This document shows, piece after piece, positions 44,054-53,229 of a stretch of DNA of 53,229 bases. The notes under the pieces were generated by a model. The model made no database searches and was not told the DNA's origin. It worked only from the letters and a program-made list of their open reading frames with translations. The DNA lies in the NCBI GenBank assembly GCA_004335635.1, contig QAXH01001046.1, forward strand, positions 1 through 53,229, in the 5' to 3' direction. Each line of letters starts with the position of its first letter. Position 1 is the first letter of the stretch. The DNA comes from Chloromonas sp. AAM2. Taxonomy: Eukaryota > Chlorophyta > Chlorophyceae > Chlamydomonadales > Chlamydomonadaceae. A program made the position numbers and the translations under genes.

Positions 44054-47000
44054 ATGGCCGAGACGCTCCAAGGAGCCGCACGCATTCTGCTGTCCGAAGA
44101 GCGCGACATTACGTGTCACACTGCCAATCTGAAGGGCAAGCGCGTGCTTTTGCGAGCAGACTTGAACTTGCCCACACGAGACGATGGGACGCTCGCAGAC
44201 GACACACGTCTCATCGCAGTGCTGCCCACAATCGAGCTGCTTCTTGCAAGCGGCGCCAAGGCAAGTCCATGGAATCTCTCTCAACTCGCTCCTTGCCATT
44301 GGGTTTCCCCTCATCGAACATTCACATGCAGCGCATCAGAAAGACTAAACGAGGTCTTGAGCTTGGTCATGCATGATTGACTGACGCATTTCCTCTCTCC
44401 ACACCCACTTGCTCACGCACTTCTCGCATGCATCGCTTCAGAATGTGCCTCACAGGCCAGGCTGTTGCGCACCTTTGTTCACTGCTTTCCCTGCCAGCTT
44501 GAAGATCACGTCGTACACTGCGGTTGGGATAGCACTGTAGCGCGCTGCACACCCTGCTCCCTCACAGGTTGCCATTGCCAGTCACTTTGGTCGCCCCGCC
44601 CCCCAGACTCAGACACGGGAGGAAATGCGCTCCTCCCACAGCCTGGGCAAGGTAGCAGAGGCACTGGCATCCAAGCTGGGGGATCGGTTCACAGGCCTAG
44701 CGACGGATTGCATAGGCCTGCAGGCACAGGCAGCAGTGGAGGCACTGCAACCAGGACAGGTGCGCCCTGTGGAGCTATGCACCAGTGTTGTTTAAACGGG
44801 GCCTGCGCATTCAGCATCATGCATACATTCAGCAGCACGTAGTATGCATGATGGCATGACACCCAGCCCAGGCACCAAGACCTCAGCAGAAGTTACCAAA
44901 GCAAGATAGGCTCTGCATTGACTTACCCAATCCGAGCCAGACATGGACAATCAATAGGCCAGAGTTATCAGCCAGGCTCTCCAAGTCGGCCTTACCGGTG
45001 TGGCATATGCTCCAATATCAAGGCAGTCAGGCTGACAGTCACGTGTCTGGAGGGCAGGCCAGTGCATCACAATGCCATGCACCCTTTGCAGCCCATACTT
45101 CACACATCGGCATGTCCCTGCTATCGCAGGCCTGCCTGTTGGAGAACACCCGCTTCCACAAGGGAGATGTGGCCAACGACCCTGCCTTTGCTCGTGCTCT
45201 GGGAGAGCTGGCAGACGTGTTTGTGTGCGACGCGTTCGGAGTCGTGCACAGGGACCAGGCCAGCGTGACGGTGGGTGTGCGATACCACCAGTGTGCTGCC
45301 TCAGCCTAGGTGTGCTGATACAGTGGTGTGCTGCCTGCGGGTGCTCACTGGCGCTCACTGGCGTGCCTCAGTGATGTGCTGACTCAGCCAAGTCCCCAGG
45401 CAGTGCGAGGCAGAATCATTGCTGATGCTGTTTGCGCTCCCGCAGTACCATGCCACGTTTTGAGAAGCACGAGTCATCTCCAAATACTGCCTATCATTGT
45501 TATGAGGCAGCTCCTGATCATCTTCCGTGATGACCTGCTATCTCCATGTCAGCATCTGAGCCATCTGTCCCTGTGCAGGGTGTGATCTCACATGTGCGCG
45601 CGTCCTTCCCCGGCCCGCTGGTGCGCCACGAGCTGCGCTTCCTCATGCAACACCTGGAGGAACCGGCCAGGTGTGTTGGCTGTTATTCTATTACTACTGT
45701 CACCCCCACTTATTATCATCGCTATTATCAGTTATTGATTAGTATTGTTACTGTTATCAGATACTGCTTTGGGCAGCACCTAGAGGGGCCTGCCAGGCGT
45801 GTGGCACACGAGGAGCATCAAACAGGTCTCATGTGCCAAGGCTTGGAAAAATGAGTGAACAATATGGGGCCAGGCAGGTCGGCTTGGTGAGCAAACGCCC
45901 TGGTCGTCCGTCCGCGCCTGGTTCATGACTGTGGCAGCCTTCTCAGGACTGCGTGCGTGAGTGCCTGGGCCACTCGCAGGTCTGCTACAGGTCGCATGTG
46001 CGCCTCACAACCAACGTAGGGTGTGGCCTGCCACAACAGATACTGGCACAGCGTGCACATGTGTGCCACCACACCACTCGGCCAATGTGAATCGCACTCT
46101 GATGCCAGCTGCACAGCAAACAGGCAAAGGCCCGGTCTGGGACAGTCGATAGGCGGTGCATGTGGTGCCCATTGCCTCAGGGTTGCGCGGCTCGCAGCGT
46201 ACCGTGTGTGGGTGTGTTTGGCATGCAGGCCGCTTGCAGTGGTGGTGGGCGGTGCCAAGGTGGCGGATAAGATTGGAGTGCTGGGATCGCTGATTCCAAA
46301 GGTGTGTGTGCAGGTGTAGGTTTACGTTGGGAGTGCTTCTTCATACTACAGAATGCAACAAGCAAACATCGGTTTGCATTGCTGCTCCCCACTTGGGGTC
46401 TTGCCATGTGCTGCGTTCATGTTTGTCTGCACTCCCACGATGCACACACACCCTTCATTGGGCAGAAGTTCGACAAACACGACCCCTATCGCTATTCCAC
46501 GCTGGTCATCCTTATTGTCAACGTCACTCTTCAACTTGGGCACTGGGTGAGCCGGCTGCCACACAGCACCAAGCTGGACTGGCCTTGGCCCACACACAAG
46601 CGGGAAGCTCTTGTATGATGCGTTTTACCGAGTCCTGTGGCTATGTGGTATGCCCTGCAGTCTGATGTTGTGCTGGTGGGCGGTCGCATGGCCTTCACCT
46701 TCCTCGCAGCCCAGGGTGTGAGCGTGGGGCAGACACAGGTCGAGTCGGACAGGCTGAAGGTGCGAGGGAACATGAGATGTGAGTGCAGCACAGTACATGG
46801 GACATGAGTACAGTGAACGAGTCCTGTCATATCATGTACCTGTAGGGTCGACGACCACATACTCATGAATGCATGCATGGGAAATGGCTCTCACAGTCAC
46901 TGGCGTGCCTCATGCCCATGACACCTGACTGGCGAGCCTCTCATCTCTGACGTGCAGGATGCATGACAACCTTGTGAATACGATTTATTCCACAGTGACA

Positions 47001-49566
47001 TTCATCTTTTGAGCACACCATGCTAACAGCCCACAGGCTCTGATGCGTGCAAGATGACTCCCACATGCATGCAGCAGCTGCTGCCACACACATGCATGCT
47101 GCGTGCATGCTTACCGCACACGCGTGCCTACCACACCATGCAGGATGCTTCCGCCATGCTTGCCCTTGCGGAGGCACGGGGCGTGCAGCTGCTGCTGCCG
47201 TGCGATGTACGCGTGAGCAAGTCGCTGGCAGGGCCCGAGGAGCTGGCGCTGTCCGACCTCACCAAGACATGCTGCTCGCCAGACAAGCCCTGCCTGCCAG
47301 CAGGTGCGGGTTAGGTCTAAAGGTCTGGGTTTAGGGTTTGAGTTTAGGGTGTGAAGTTAGATTCTAGTCAGGGGCCAGACGCACCCTGCCTGCCACCAGG
47401 TGCACAGGCCAAGATGAACAGACTGTGGTAAGGGAGCCTGTTTGTTTGCTGTGTTCAGTCCAGGGGCTGATCAGCATACCTGGACTGTCAGGACAAGAGA
47501 TGATCAAGTTGGGCATGAGGTGGAAAGGGATGGGCAAGGAATGAAGGCCAGGCCGCAGCAATGCTCAGCTTATCTGTGTTGTTTGTTGTGTGTCTGTGTT
47601 AGAAGAAAACAGCAGGCAGAGGGAAGCGACGCACTGCAGGATTGGGTGCATCAAGAATTGTTGCTACAACACTGCTTTCCTTGCCCCTTCTTCAGGCCAT
47701 TTCGGTGTTGACATTGGACCAGAGTCTGAGAAGCAGTTCACTGCCGCACTCCAGAAGTGCAAGACCATCTTCTGGAACGGACCCATGGGCAAGTTTGAGG
47801 TGCGGCAATACCTCAGCCCTCAGCACGGCCTTACCAGTGATATATGATCTCTGCTGTTGAGCCTGCGTCTTTACGTGGCTATTTGCGTGCTGCAACGGTG
47901 CAGCTTTCGGTGCTGCAGGCCAAGCAGGCTACCCTTAGCAGCTACTTCCAGTTTGCATGTTCACATTCTCTCTGCTACGCCTGCCCAGCGGTGCAGTCAC
48001 AGTGTGGGCGCCCTGCGTCGCACCGCACACGCCCTCATCTCAAGCACATGGCTGTTGACGCGGTGCTGCCCCAGGTGCCGGAGTTCGCCTCCGGGACCAA
48101 CGCCCTGGCCCGCGCAATAGCGGCTGCCACTGCACAGGGAGCCATCACCATTGTAGGAGGTGCGTTCAGGAGTTAGAGTATTGACTTGGCGTCCACATGG
48201 CCACTGGAGTTCGACTTGCTGCGGTATAATGGTAATGTGTGTAAACGATGTCCAGGAGGTGTAAATCTATTGTTTATTGAGAATTCAAGCTCGCAACCTA
48301 ATCAGGTTCGTAGCAGTACGGTATGGAGTTGTCAGAACCACTAGCTGTTAGGGACACATGACGTGTGGAGCGACTGATTGCACAGCCCTGAACGACTGCT
48401 GGCTGTCCACATGACCTCTGGAGTCGGAGACAGTCGTTGTGGTGCTGTGCTATTGATTGCCCGAGCCCCTGGCTCGGTGTGGGTGTGGGTGTGCATCCGA
48501 ATCATCTGACAAATCGAACAGAAGATGGCTCAAGCATCCACGTACAACACCATCATACTCGCATTGCGTTAACGCAAAGCCCCAGCACCTGGACCGTTTG
48601 GTGTGTGTTGCTGCAGGGGGTGACAGTGCTGCGGCTGTGAATGACCTAGGCCTGGCATCCAGCATGTCACACATTTCCACTGGTGAGTCAACACTGGTAG
48701 AACGATGGAAGCCATCTGCAATGCCACCGTTAGACAGCACGACTTGATGTCTGTTACGTGTAGAGTGAATTACCAGAAAGGTTATGACTCACAAAGTGTC
48801 AGAAGGAAGGACTAGAGCCCTTAGCTGCGCGCCTACTTGGCACTTACCACAACACTCGGGGGACGCAGTCAGGGGCCAACACTTGGATTCCGTTCAGGGT
48901 TTAGGCTGTTGCGCCCTGGCTGGTGAGTGCACCGCAGAGTGCGGGACTAATTGCAAAGCATTTCTACTTGTTTGGCTGTGTTTGGTAGCCAGAATGTTGA
49001 GTGTTTGAATTGAAACATCACGAGCAAATGATCATGGAAGCGTACTGTAGAGGCAGTATCTCATACCGGCTTGATTCATTCCGCGTCACGGAATCGCAAC
49101 CAGACCGACACAAACATACACATTCAAACAACGTTGTGATAGCTGTCGCGCGAAAGCAGAAATGGGGCCAGATTTGAAAGCCCTTGATGTCTAATTCTCA
49201 CAACATGCAGGCTCATTCTGAGGGTTGCGTCCGAACTTGCTCGGATACGCCGGGCCGCGAGCCCCATCAGCCAGTCAGTGGTGCCACCCATGTGTTTCTC
49301 TGTTGGTTTTCGCAACACATGCCTGCATTCGGGATACTCAAGGACTCACACCTGAAGTCTGGCAATTACGAACTTGATGTAGAATGCACATGCTTCGTGA
49401 AGAAAACCCTAGTCGTGGTACACCAGGCGTATCATGGCGTAAACATTATGGGTGTCTAAGGTATGTACTCGTTGTGTGTGCAGGCGGAGGTGCGAGTCTG
49501 GAGTTGGTAGAGGGGCGGGCCCTGCCCGGAATCACAGCCCTGGCAGCAGCGCGCATTGAACTGTGA
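44054..49566 (+). CDS. PGK: phosphoglycerate kinase
   Basis: Transfers a phosphate between 1,3-bisphosphoglycerate and ADP in glycolysis, and in the reverse direction in the Calvin cycle. Eleven phase-consistent exons: 44054-44260, 44568-44759, 45130-45270, 45579-45670, 46229-46301, 46661-46759, 47144-47303, 47696-47799, 48075-48159, 48617-48682, 49484-49566, giving 433 residues. The N-terminus ([20 protein letters not shown]) lacks a transit peptide, so a cytosolic form is likely. Substrate-side motifs: LLRADLNLP (34-40 holds Arg, Asp36 and Asn38; most PGKs read RVDFNVP), ASHFGRP (74-79) and [22 protein letters not shown] takes the place of the usual DAFGTAHRAHAS. Nucleotide-side motifs: [20 protein letters not shown] (349-356), GGGDSAAAV and STGGGASLE. 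The first intron has a GC donor (GCAAGT). It is about 15-30 residues longer than typical PGKs. Confidence 0.97.
44261..44266 (+). other. GC-type 5' splice site of PGK intron 1
   Basis: Exon 1 ends GCCAAG and the intron begins GCAAGT, the classic GC-AG donor consensus. The next exon (from 44568, after CTCACAG) continues the PGK sequence in phase 0 (SGAK joined to [10 protein letters not shown]). No GT donor nearby keeps the conserved sequence. Confidence 0.85.
48509..48535 (+). repeat. dispersed repeat, copy 2 (PGK intron)
   Basis: Matches 37844-37870 at 26 of 27 positions. It lies in the intron between the PGK exons ending at 48159 and starting at 48617. Confidence 0.7.
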
Positions 49567-50520
49567 ACGAGCACACAGCCATTTGAGTCAAACCGACAGC
49601 ACTGGGCACGCACAGCCAGGGTAGGCTTGACTTACATGAAAACCTTGCAGGCCCTGGGACGAGGCGCATGTCCTTGAGCTCAAGCATGGGATGAGGCAAC
49701 CGCCCTCAAGCCCAGCCCTGAGAATGCCACATTCTTTGCTTGATGAGCAGAAATGGCTTTGATAAGAACATCCTGCCAACAGGGTTCTTGCCTGTTGGCA
49801 TCCGTTAGCAAGCAGATAGCCAAGCGAGCTGTGAGTGCAGCAGCACCGTACGTGCCAGGGTGTGCACAGGCTGATGTAGAGATGGGAGGCGCTTCGTCAC
49901 TCCCTCGACCCCCTGACCGCACATCATACTCATGTGTGTGAGGGTGAGGTTGTGACGCTGTAGCCCAAGCAAAAATAAACTGCTGATTTGACACTTGCTT
50001 GGTTCAGGGCATGAGGACTATGTCCACATGAATGCTCATGATCAGGATTATCTCGTCTTAGTCTTCTTGTGAGCCGCTGTACGCCATGGATAGGAGGGCT
50101 ACGTCCCCATGACCGTCCATGACTTATAAGTCTTTAATTTAGCAGCGCTTTGAACCACGATGGCTGAACATGGTGCACAAGGGCCTGCTGCCCCATGACT
50201 GCCCATGAGAACTGCCATTGAGGCTCATGAATTCGTAGATTGATGCGAGTTAACGATTCAGGCATCCCTGTGTTTCGTATGTTTTGTCCACGTGGCAACA
50301 TGGTGTGAGATTTGGAGGTGCCAGTTGGCAGCATTCCCTTAACTGTTTTCAAACGGATGCATGAGTACGAGGGGCCACGTGCCCCCAAGACTGCTCATGT
50401 GCAGCAAGCAGGTATACTTTGAACAGTACCTTACGCAAGGCATTCACAAGGTCGTCCTGGTGCTGCTCTTACTGGCCCAGTTGAAGCTTTGATTACCTAC
50501 ATGACATGACGGGCCCAAAC

Positions 50521-50546
50521 AAAAAGAAGTTGCCAGTTTGGGGACA
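50521..50546 (+). repeat. single-arm copy of the foldback repeat
   Basis: aaaaagaagttgccagtttg followed by gggaca is closely similar to the arm of the element at 14250-14630. No opposite arm was found nearby. Confidence 0.5.
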
Positions 50547-51296
50547 ACTCTTGGGAGTATCACTATGCACAGTTGGGCACAGAGGACTTGGCAGAGCGTT
50601 TGTTGGTGTCTGAACGTGCGCCTCCTCTGATTTGTGGTGCGAGCAACGAGAATCGCAGAGCCTAGCCTCATGGTGCATGTCTGCTGAAAGATAAATGGTC
50701 GGCCAGATGGATGAGTGCATGGAAGGGTGCGCGGATGGTTATGGATGTGCAAGGTGGCATCCTACTATAGTGTCCAAGGATAGCGGCATGGTTGACCACT
50801 AACAGGTCTGTGTGCAGTACTAATCGTGGCTGCTTGGCTGAAAGGTCATCAAATGGTCCAGACTGGCGGTTCCAAGGGTTGGTTTAATGCCACTGCGTGC
50901 CTGGCTTGCTGGGCGCTGTGAGAGCAGCAGCCTGCTGTGTGTCGAGTTGGTGGCGAGAGAGGTTCCAGGCTGCCAGACTCAGTGTCTGGCACGCTTGGCA
51001 GCTGGTCCCTGATGTTTCTTCTGGTGAGGAGCGCAATGATTGTTGTCCGTAACAAGGCAGCTTCAAGTTCTCGGTACAACCGATGGAACCCATTTGCTTG
51101 TTCCCTCATGACGGTCATTTGGGCAGATTTTCAATGCAAGCACTGTACGAGGCAAGACTTTGGCATGTTTTCCCTGTCAAGGGATAAGCACAACAATTCT
51201 GGGATCAGAATTCCGTTGTAAGTTGTACGTGAGGACTGAGGAGTGCGGAGGAGAGCGCAGTCACAGCTTCAACCATCAAGTGGACTTTGAGAAAAC

Positions 51297-51341
51297 GAAG
51301 TTTGCCATTTCTGGGACATTTTTTTTGAACTGGCAAACTTC
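51297..51341. repeat. short hairpin copy of the foldback repeat
   Basis: gaagtttgcca (51297-51307) and tggcaaacttc (51331-51341) are exact inverted arms. The left arm continues with tttctgggaca and the right arm is preceded by gaac, so both match the arm of the element at 14250-14630. It looks like an internally deleted copy. A-rich and T-rich runs flank the arms, as in the larger element. Confidence 0.65.
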
Positions 51342-51553
51342 TTTTTTCGACAGAGTGCACCAACGCACGTCGTCATGTAGCACGAAAGCAAGATATGACG
51401 CAGCAATGCATCTCCACCGTACAGAAACCATTACCTGCAAACACCTGATTGTCACACAAGCAGGGCGCAAACCAAGCCCGTCCAGGGTGTAAAGGGAATC
51501 ATGGGGTCCAACATCTGAAGGGCCTTGATCGTAGTGATGGCCCTACTCACTAC

Positions 51554-51626
51554 TATCCCTCACCTCACCTCCCTATCCCTCACCTCACCTCCCTATCCCT
51601 CACCTCACCTCCCTATCCCTCACCTC
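51554..51626. repeat. 20-base CT-rich tandem repeat
   Basis: Unit tatccctcacctcacctccc starts at 51554, 51574, 51594 and, partially, at 51614. The copies are identical. Confidence 0.95.
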
Positions 51627-52115
51627 GAACCGCAAAACCCGTTAAGCGCAAAGCCATTGCCATTTATTCATGACCAGACAAGCGACAGCAGAAGACAATG
51701 CCATGCCGCGTGATAAGCCACAACACAGTTACTGCTACTGTTGTGTGCTTTGTTAGAGGGATTGTTAGGAATACTGTGTCAGCACAGTGGGGCAACTGAG
51801 GAGGCGCTGCAATTGATTCTTGATTATTGGCCATTGTAGGTTACAAGGAGGGAGTGCACAGGGAGTGCACACCAGGAAGCACGTCCAGCGCAAATATTAA
51901 TTATTTGCGCAAATTGCAAAATTTCTCCTATTAATCTAGCTGTGTCAGCAAGGGGTGGTGAGGCCTTTGTTGCTATCACCCCACAGGACACCTTAACATT
52001 ACGCTTTACGTACACATACAGGGCTTTACGTACATAGCTTGCTGATTGTTGTGCTGTTCCCTCTGTTTCCTGGGATGAGGTAGTGGTCACGAGCCAAGTA
52101 TGTGAGTGTGGTCCT

Positions 52116-53077
52116 TCAAGGCTTTGCGGCCAGCTGACGTGCAATGACTTGAGCAAAGCTTGCAGAAAGTGCATCTTTGCGAAGCTGACTGGGCCGCTGG
52201 TTTGCCTTGATGAGCGCAGTTGAAGGCAGAGCCAAGATGGCGGCTTGCACATTGGTCATCATCTTACCCCGACATCTTTCTTTCTGAGTGTCACCCAGGC
52301 TATGCACTGTTGTTACAGTCACGTGCTATGGCACGACAACAACACGCAACCAACCATGTGCATGCTCATCCCAAACATCGTCCATGTGCAACGTGGACAA
52401 AACATTGCAACCAGCCAGACACCTATCATGCATGCAACTGCAAGGATGACCTGCTGCTGCAGCATCCATGGTCTATGCTGCAGCTGGGATGGCCAATGCG
52501 TTTGCTGCGTGTAATGCGCCCAAGTGAATGACATAGCATCGCAGTCCAGCTGGCATACGATGCAGTTTGGCACCTCGCCTCCGTCGAGATAAAAGGAAAG
52601 GGTTAGAAGTTGAGGAGACATGGAAGTGTCCCCACCACACGACAACATCCAGCTTCATAATCGTATGACATTTTAGCTAAACCAGCAGCATGGCACTTCG
52701 CCTCAGGCCACTGTGGGCAATCTTGGGCAATAAGTGTGCGCTTTTAGAGGTGGTAACCGCTCAAGCCACAGCTTTGGATGCTTACCTTCCAACCAAGAAA
52801 TTGAGCCAACTGGACCGCGGTCACAACACAAAACAATCAGTAAGGGCCAGAGCCACACAACCTGCTGATTGATCGCCAACAAATGCAAATGGCGACGCTG
52901 CTTACTTACAAAACCCTGCCCGGCCAGGCTCATTGTCTCTTCGTTTGCCTCTTGTAGCCCTCCTCGACTGGCTCTCCCTGAGAAAGAATTTTGACCCTGC
53001 TCCTGGCCTTCTTGGCCCCTCAGCGCCTCAGCTAGCGCATGGCTTGCTAACTTCTGCACTTTTGAATGTTGAACCAT
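52116..53077 (-). CDS. possible small two-exon protein, unrecognised
   Basis: Two exons agree in phase: 53077-52910 (MVQHSKVQKLASHALAEAL to MSLAGQGF, then a strong GTAAGTAAG donor) and 52283-52116 (KERCRGKMMTNVQAAILAL to QVIARQLAAKP, then a stop, after a CACTCAG acceptor). Together they give 111 residues, mostly charged and helical, with a Gln/Gly-rich centre. No family is recognised. The 626-base intron may hide further exons. An ATG at 53098 is in the same frame, and an ATG immediately followed by GTAAGT lies just upstream, so the 5' end is open. Confidence 0.4.
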
Positions 53078-53137
53078 AATACACATACATGCATGCAATA
53101 CTTACCATATGTATGGTTTGACTGCTCTTAACATACG

Positions 53138-53167
53138 GAACAACAACAACAACAACAACAACAACAG
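53138..53167. repeat. (CAA)n microsatellite
   Basis: About ten consecutive aac/caa units. It lies upstream of the last minus-strand gene and would be GTT/TTG repeats in its 5' region. Confidence 0.95.
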
Positions 53168-53229
53168 GGGGTGAGGCTGAGCGGTTACATAGGATTTTCC
53201 TACGTAGTGTTTTTCAGGTGCGAACGCGC

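Larger units (their letters stand above)
49567..52115. other. convergent intergenic region after PGK
   Basis: 2.5 kb between the PGK stop and the 3' end of the last minus-strand gene. No exon is supported. It contains two relatives of the foldback repeat (50521-50546 and 51297-51341) and a 20-base tandem repeat (51554-51626). A phrase near ccatgactgcccatga / ccatgaccgtccatgactt recurs loosely between 50010 and 50400. No TGTAA lies close to the PGK stop. Confidence 0.5.

Noticed and set aside
1..53229. CRISPR arrays, tRNA or rRNA genes, bacterial operons
   Set aside because: No regularly spaced direct repeats with unique spacers, no cloverleaf-like tRNA and no rRNA signature were seen; gene structure is eukaryotic throughout.

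Overview
This window is nuclear DNA from a eukaryote, most likely a green alga. Every recognisable gene is split into many short exons. The introns have GT (rarely GC) donors and mostly TGCAG acceptors. Several genes are followed by TGTAA, the usual chlorophyte poly(A) signal. The gene set (DGAT1 with an N-terminal PH domain, plant-type PfkB kinase, chloroplast-style DnaJ cysteine-rich protein) fits a trebouxiophyte such as Coccomyxa; that placement is an inference. I rebuilt the genes by joining exons whose splice phases agree and whose protein motifs continue across the junction. Spans given for CDS entries run from first to last coding base and include introns.

Layout, left to right. (1) 381-6287: two CCCH zinc-finger genes placed head to head, both rich in Met and Gly, sharing an intron at the same codon and phase inside a zinc finger. 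(2) 8517-17445: a 20-exon DGAT1, the acyl-CoA-dependent last step of triacylglycerol synthesis, with a PH domain in front of the MBOAT domain; a 70-base run of N lies in the linker region, and one intron holds a foldback repeat. (3) 18886-20935, minus: a multi-exon gene I do not recognise. (4) 21451-22661, minus: a coding-like but broken stretch. (5) 22688-25855: a CRAL-TRIO lipid-transfer protein. (6) 27840-28810, minus: EMC6, a subunit of the ER membrane protein complex. (7) 29908-33613, minus: a HAD-IIA family hydrolase with a probable chloroplast transit peptide. (8) 33913-35832: a centrin-like EF-hand protein, divergent from the HAD gene. (9) 36587-40406, minus: a PfkB-family sugar or nucleoside kinase. 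(10) 41036-42406: a DnaJ-type zinc-finger protein, divergent from the kinase. (11) 44054-49566: phosphoglycerate kinase with a GC-AG first intron. (12) 52116-53077, minus: a possible small two-exon gene.

The genes do not form a pathway cluster. DGAT1, CRAL-TRIO and EMC6 all concern lipids or ER membranes, but ordinary eukaryotic gene order explains their proximity. What stands out is the number of head-to-head pairs, the paralogous CCCH pair, a small repeat family with foldback structure, hairpins placed on or near splice acceptors, and two or three non-standard splice situations. I did not find convincing evidence of a new multi-gene system.
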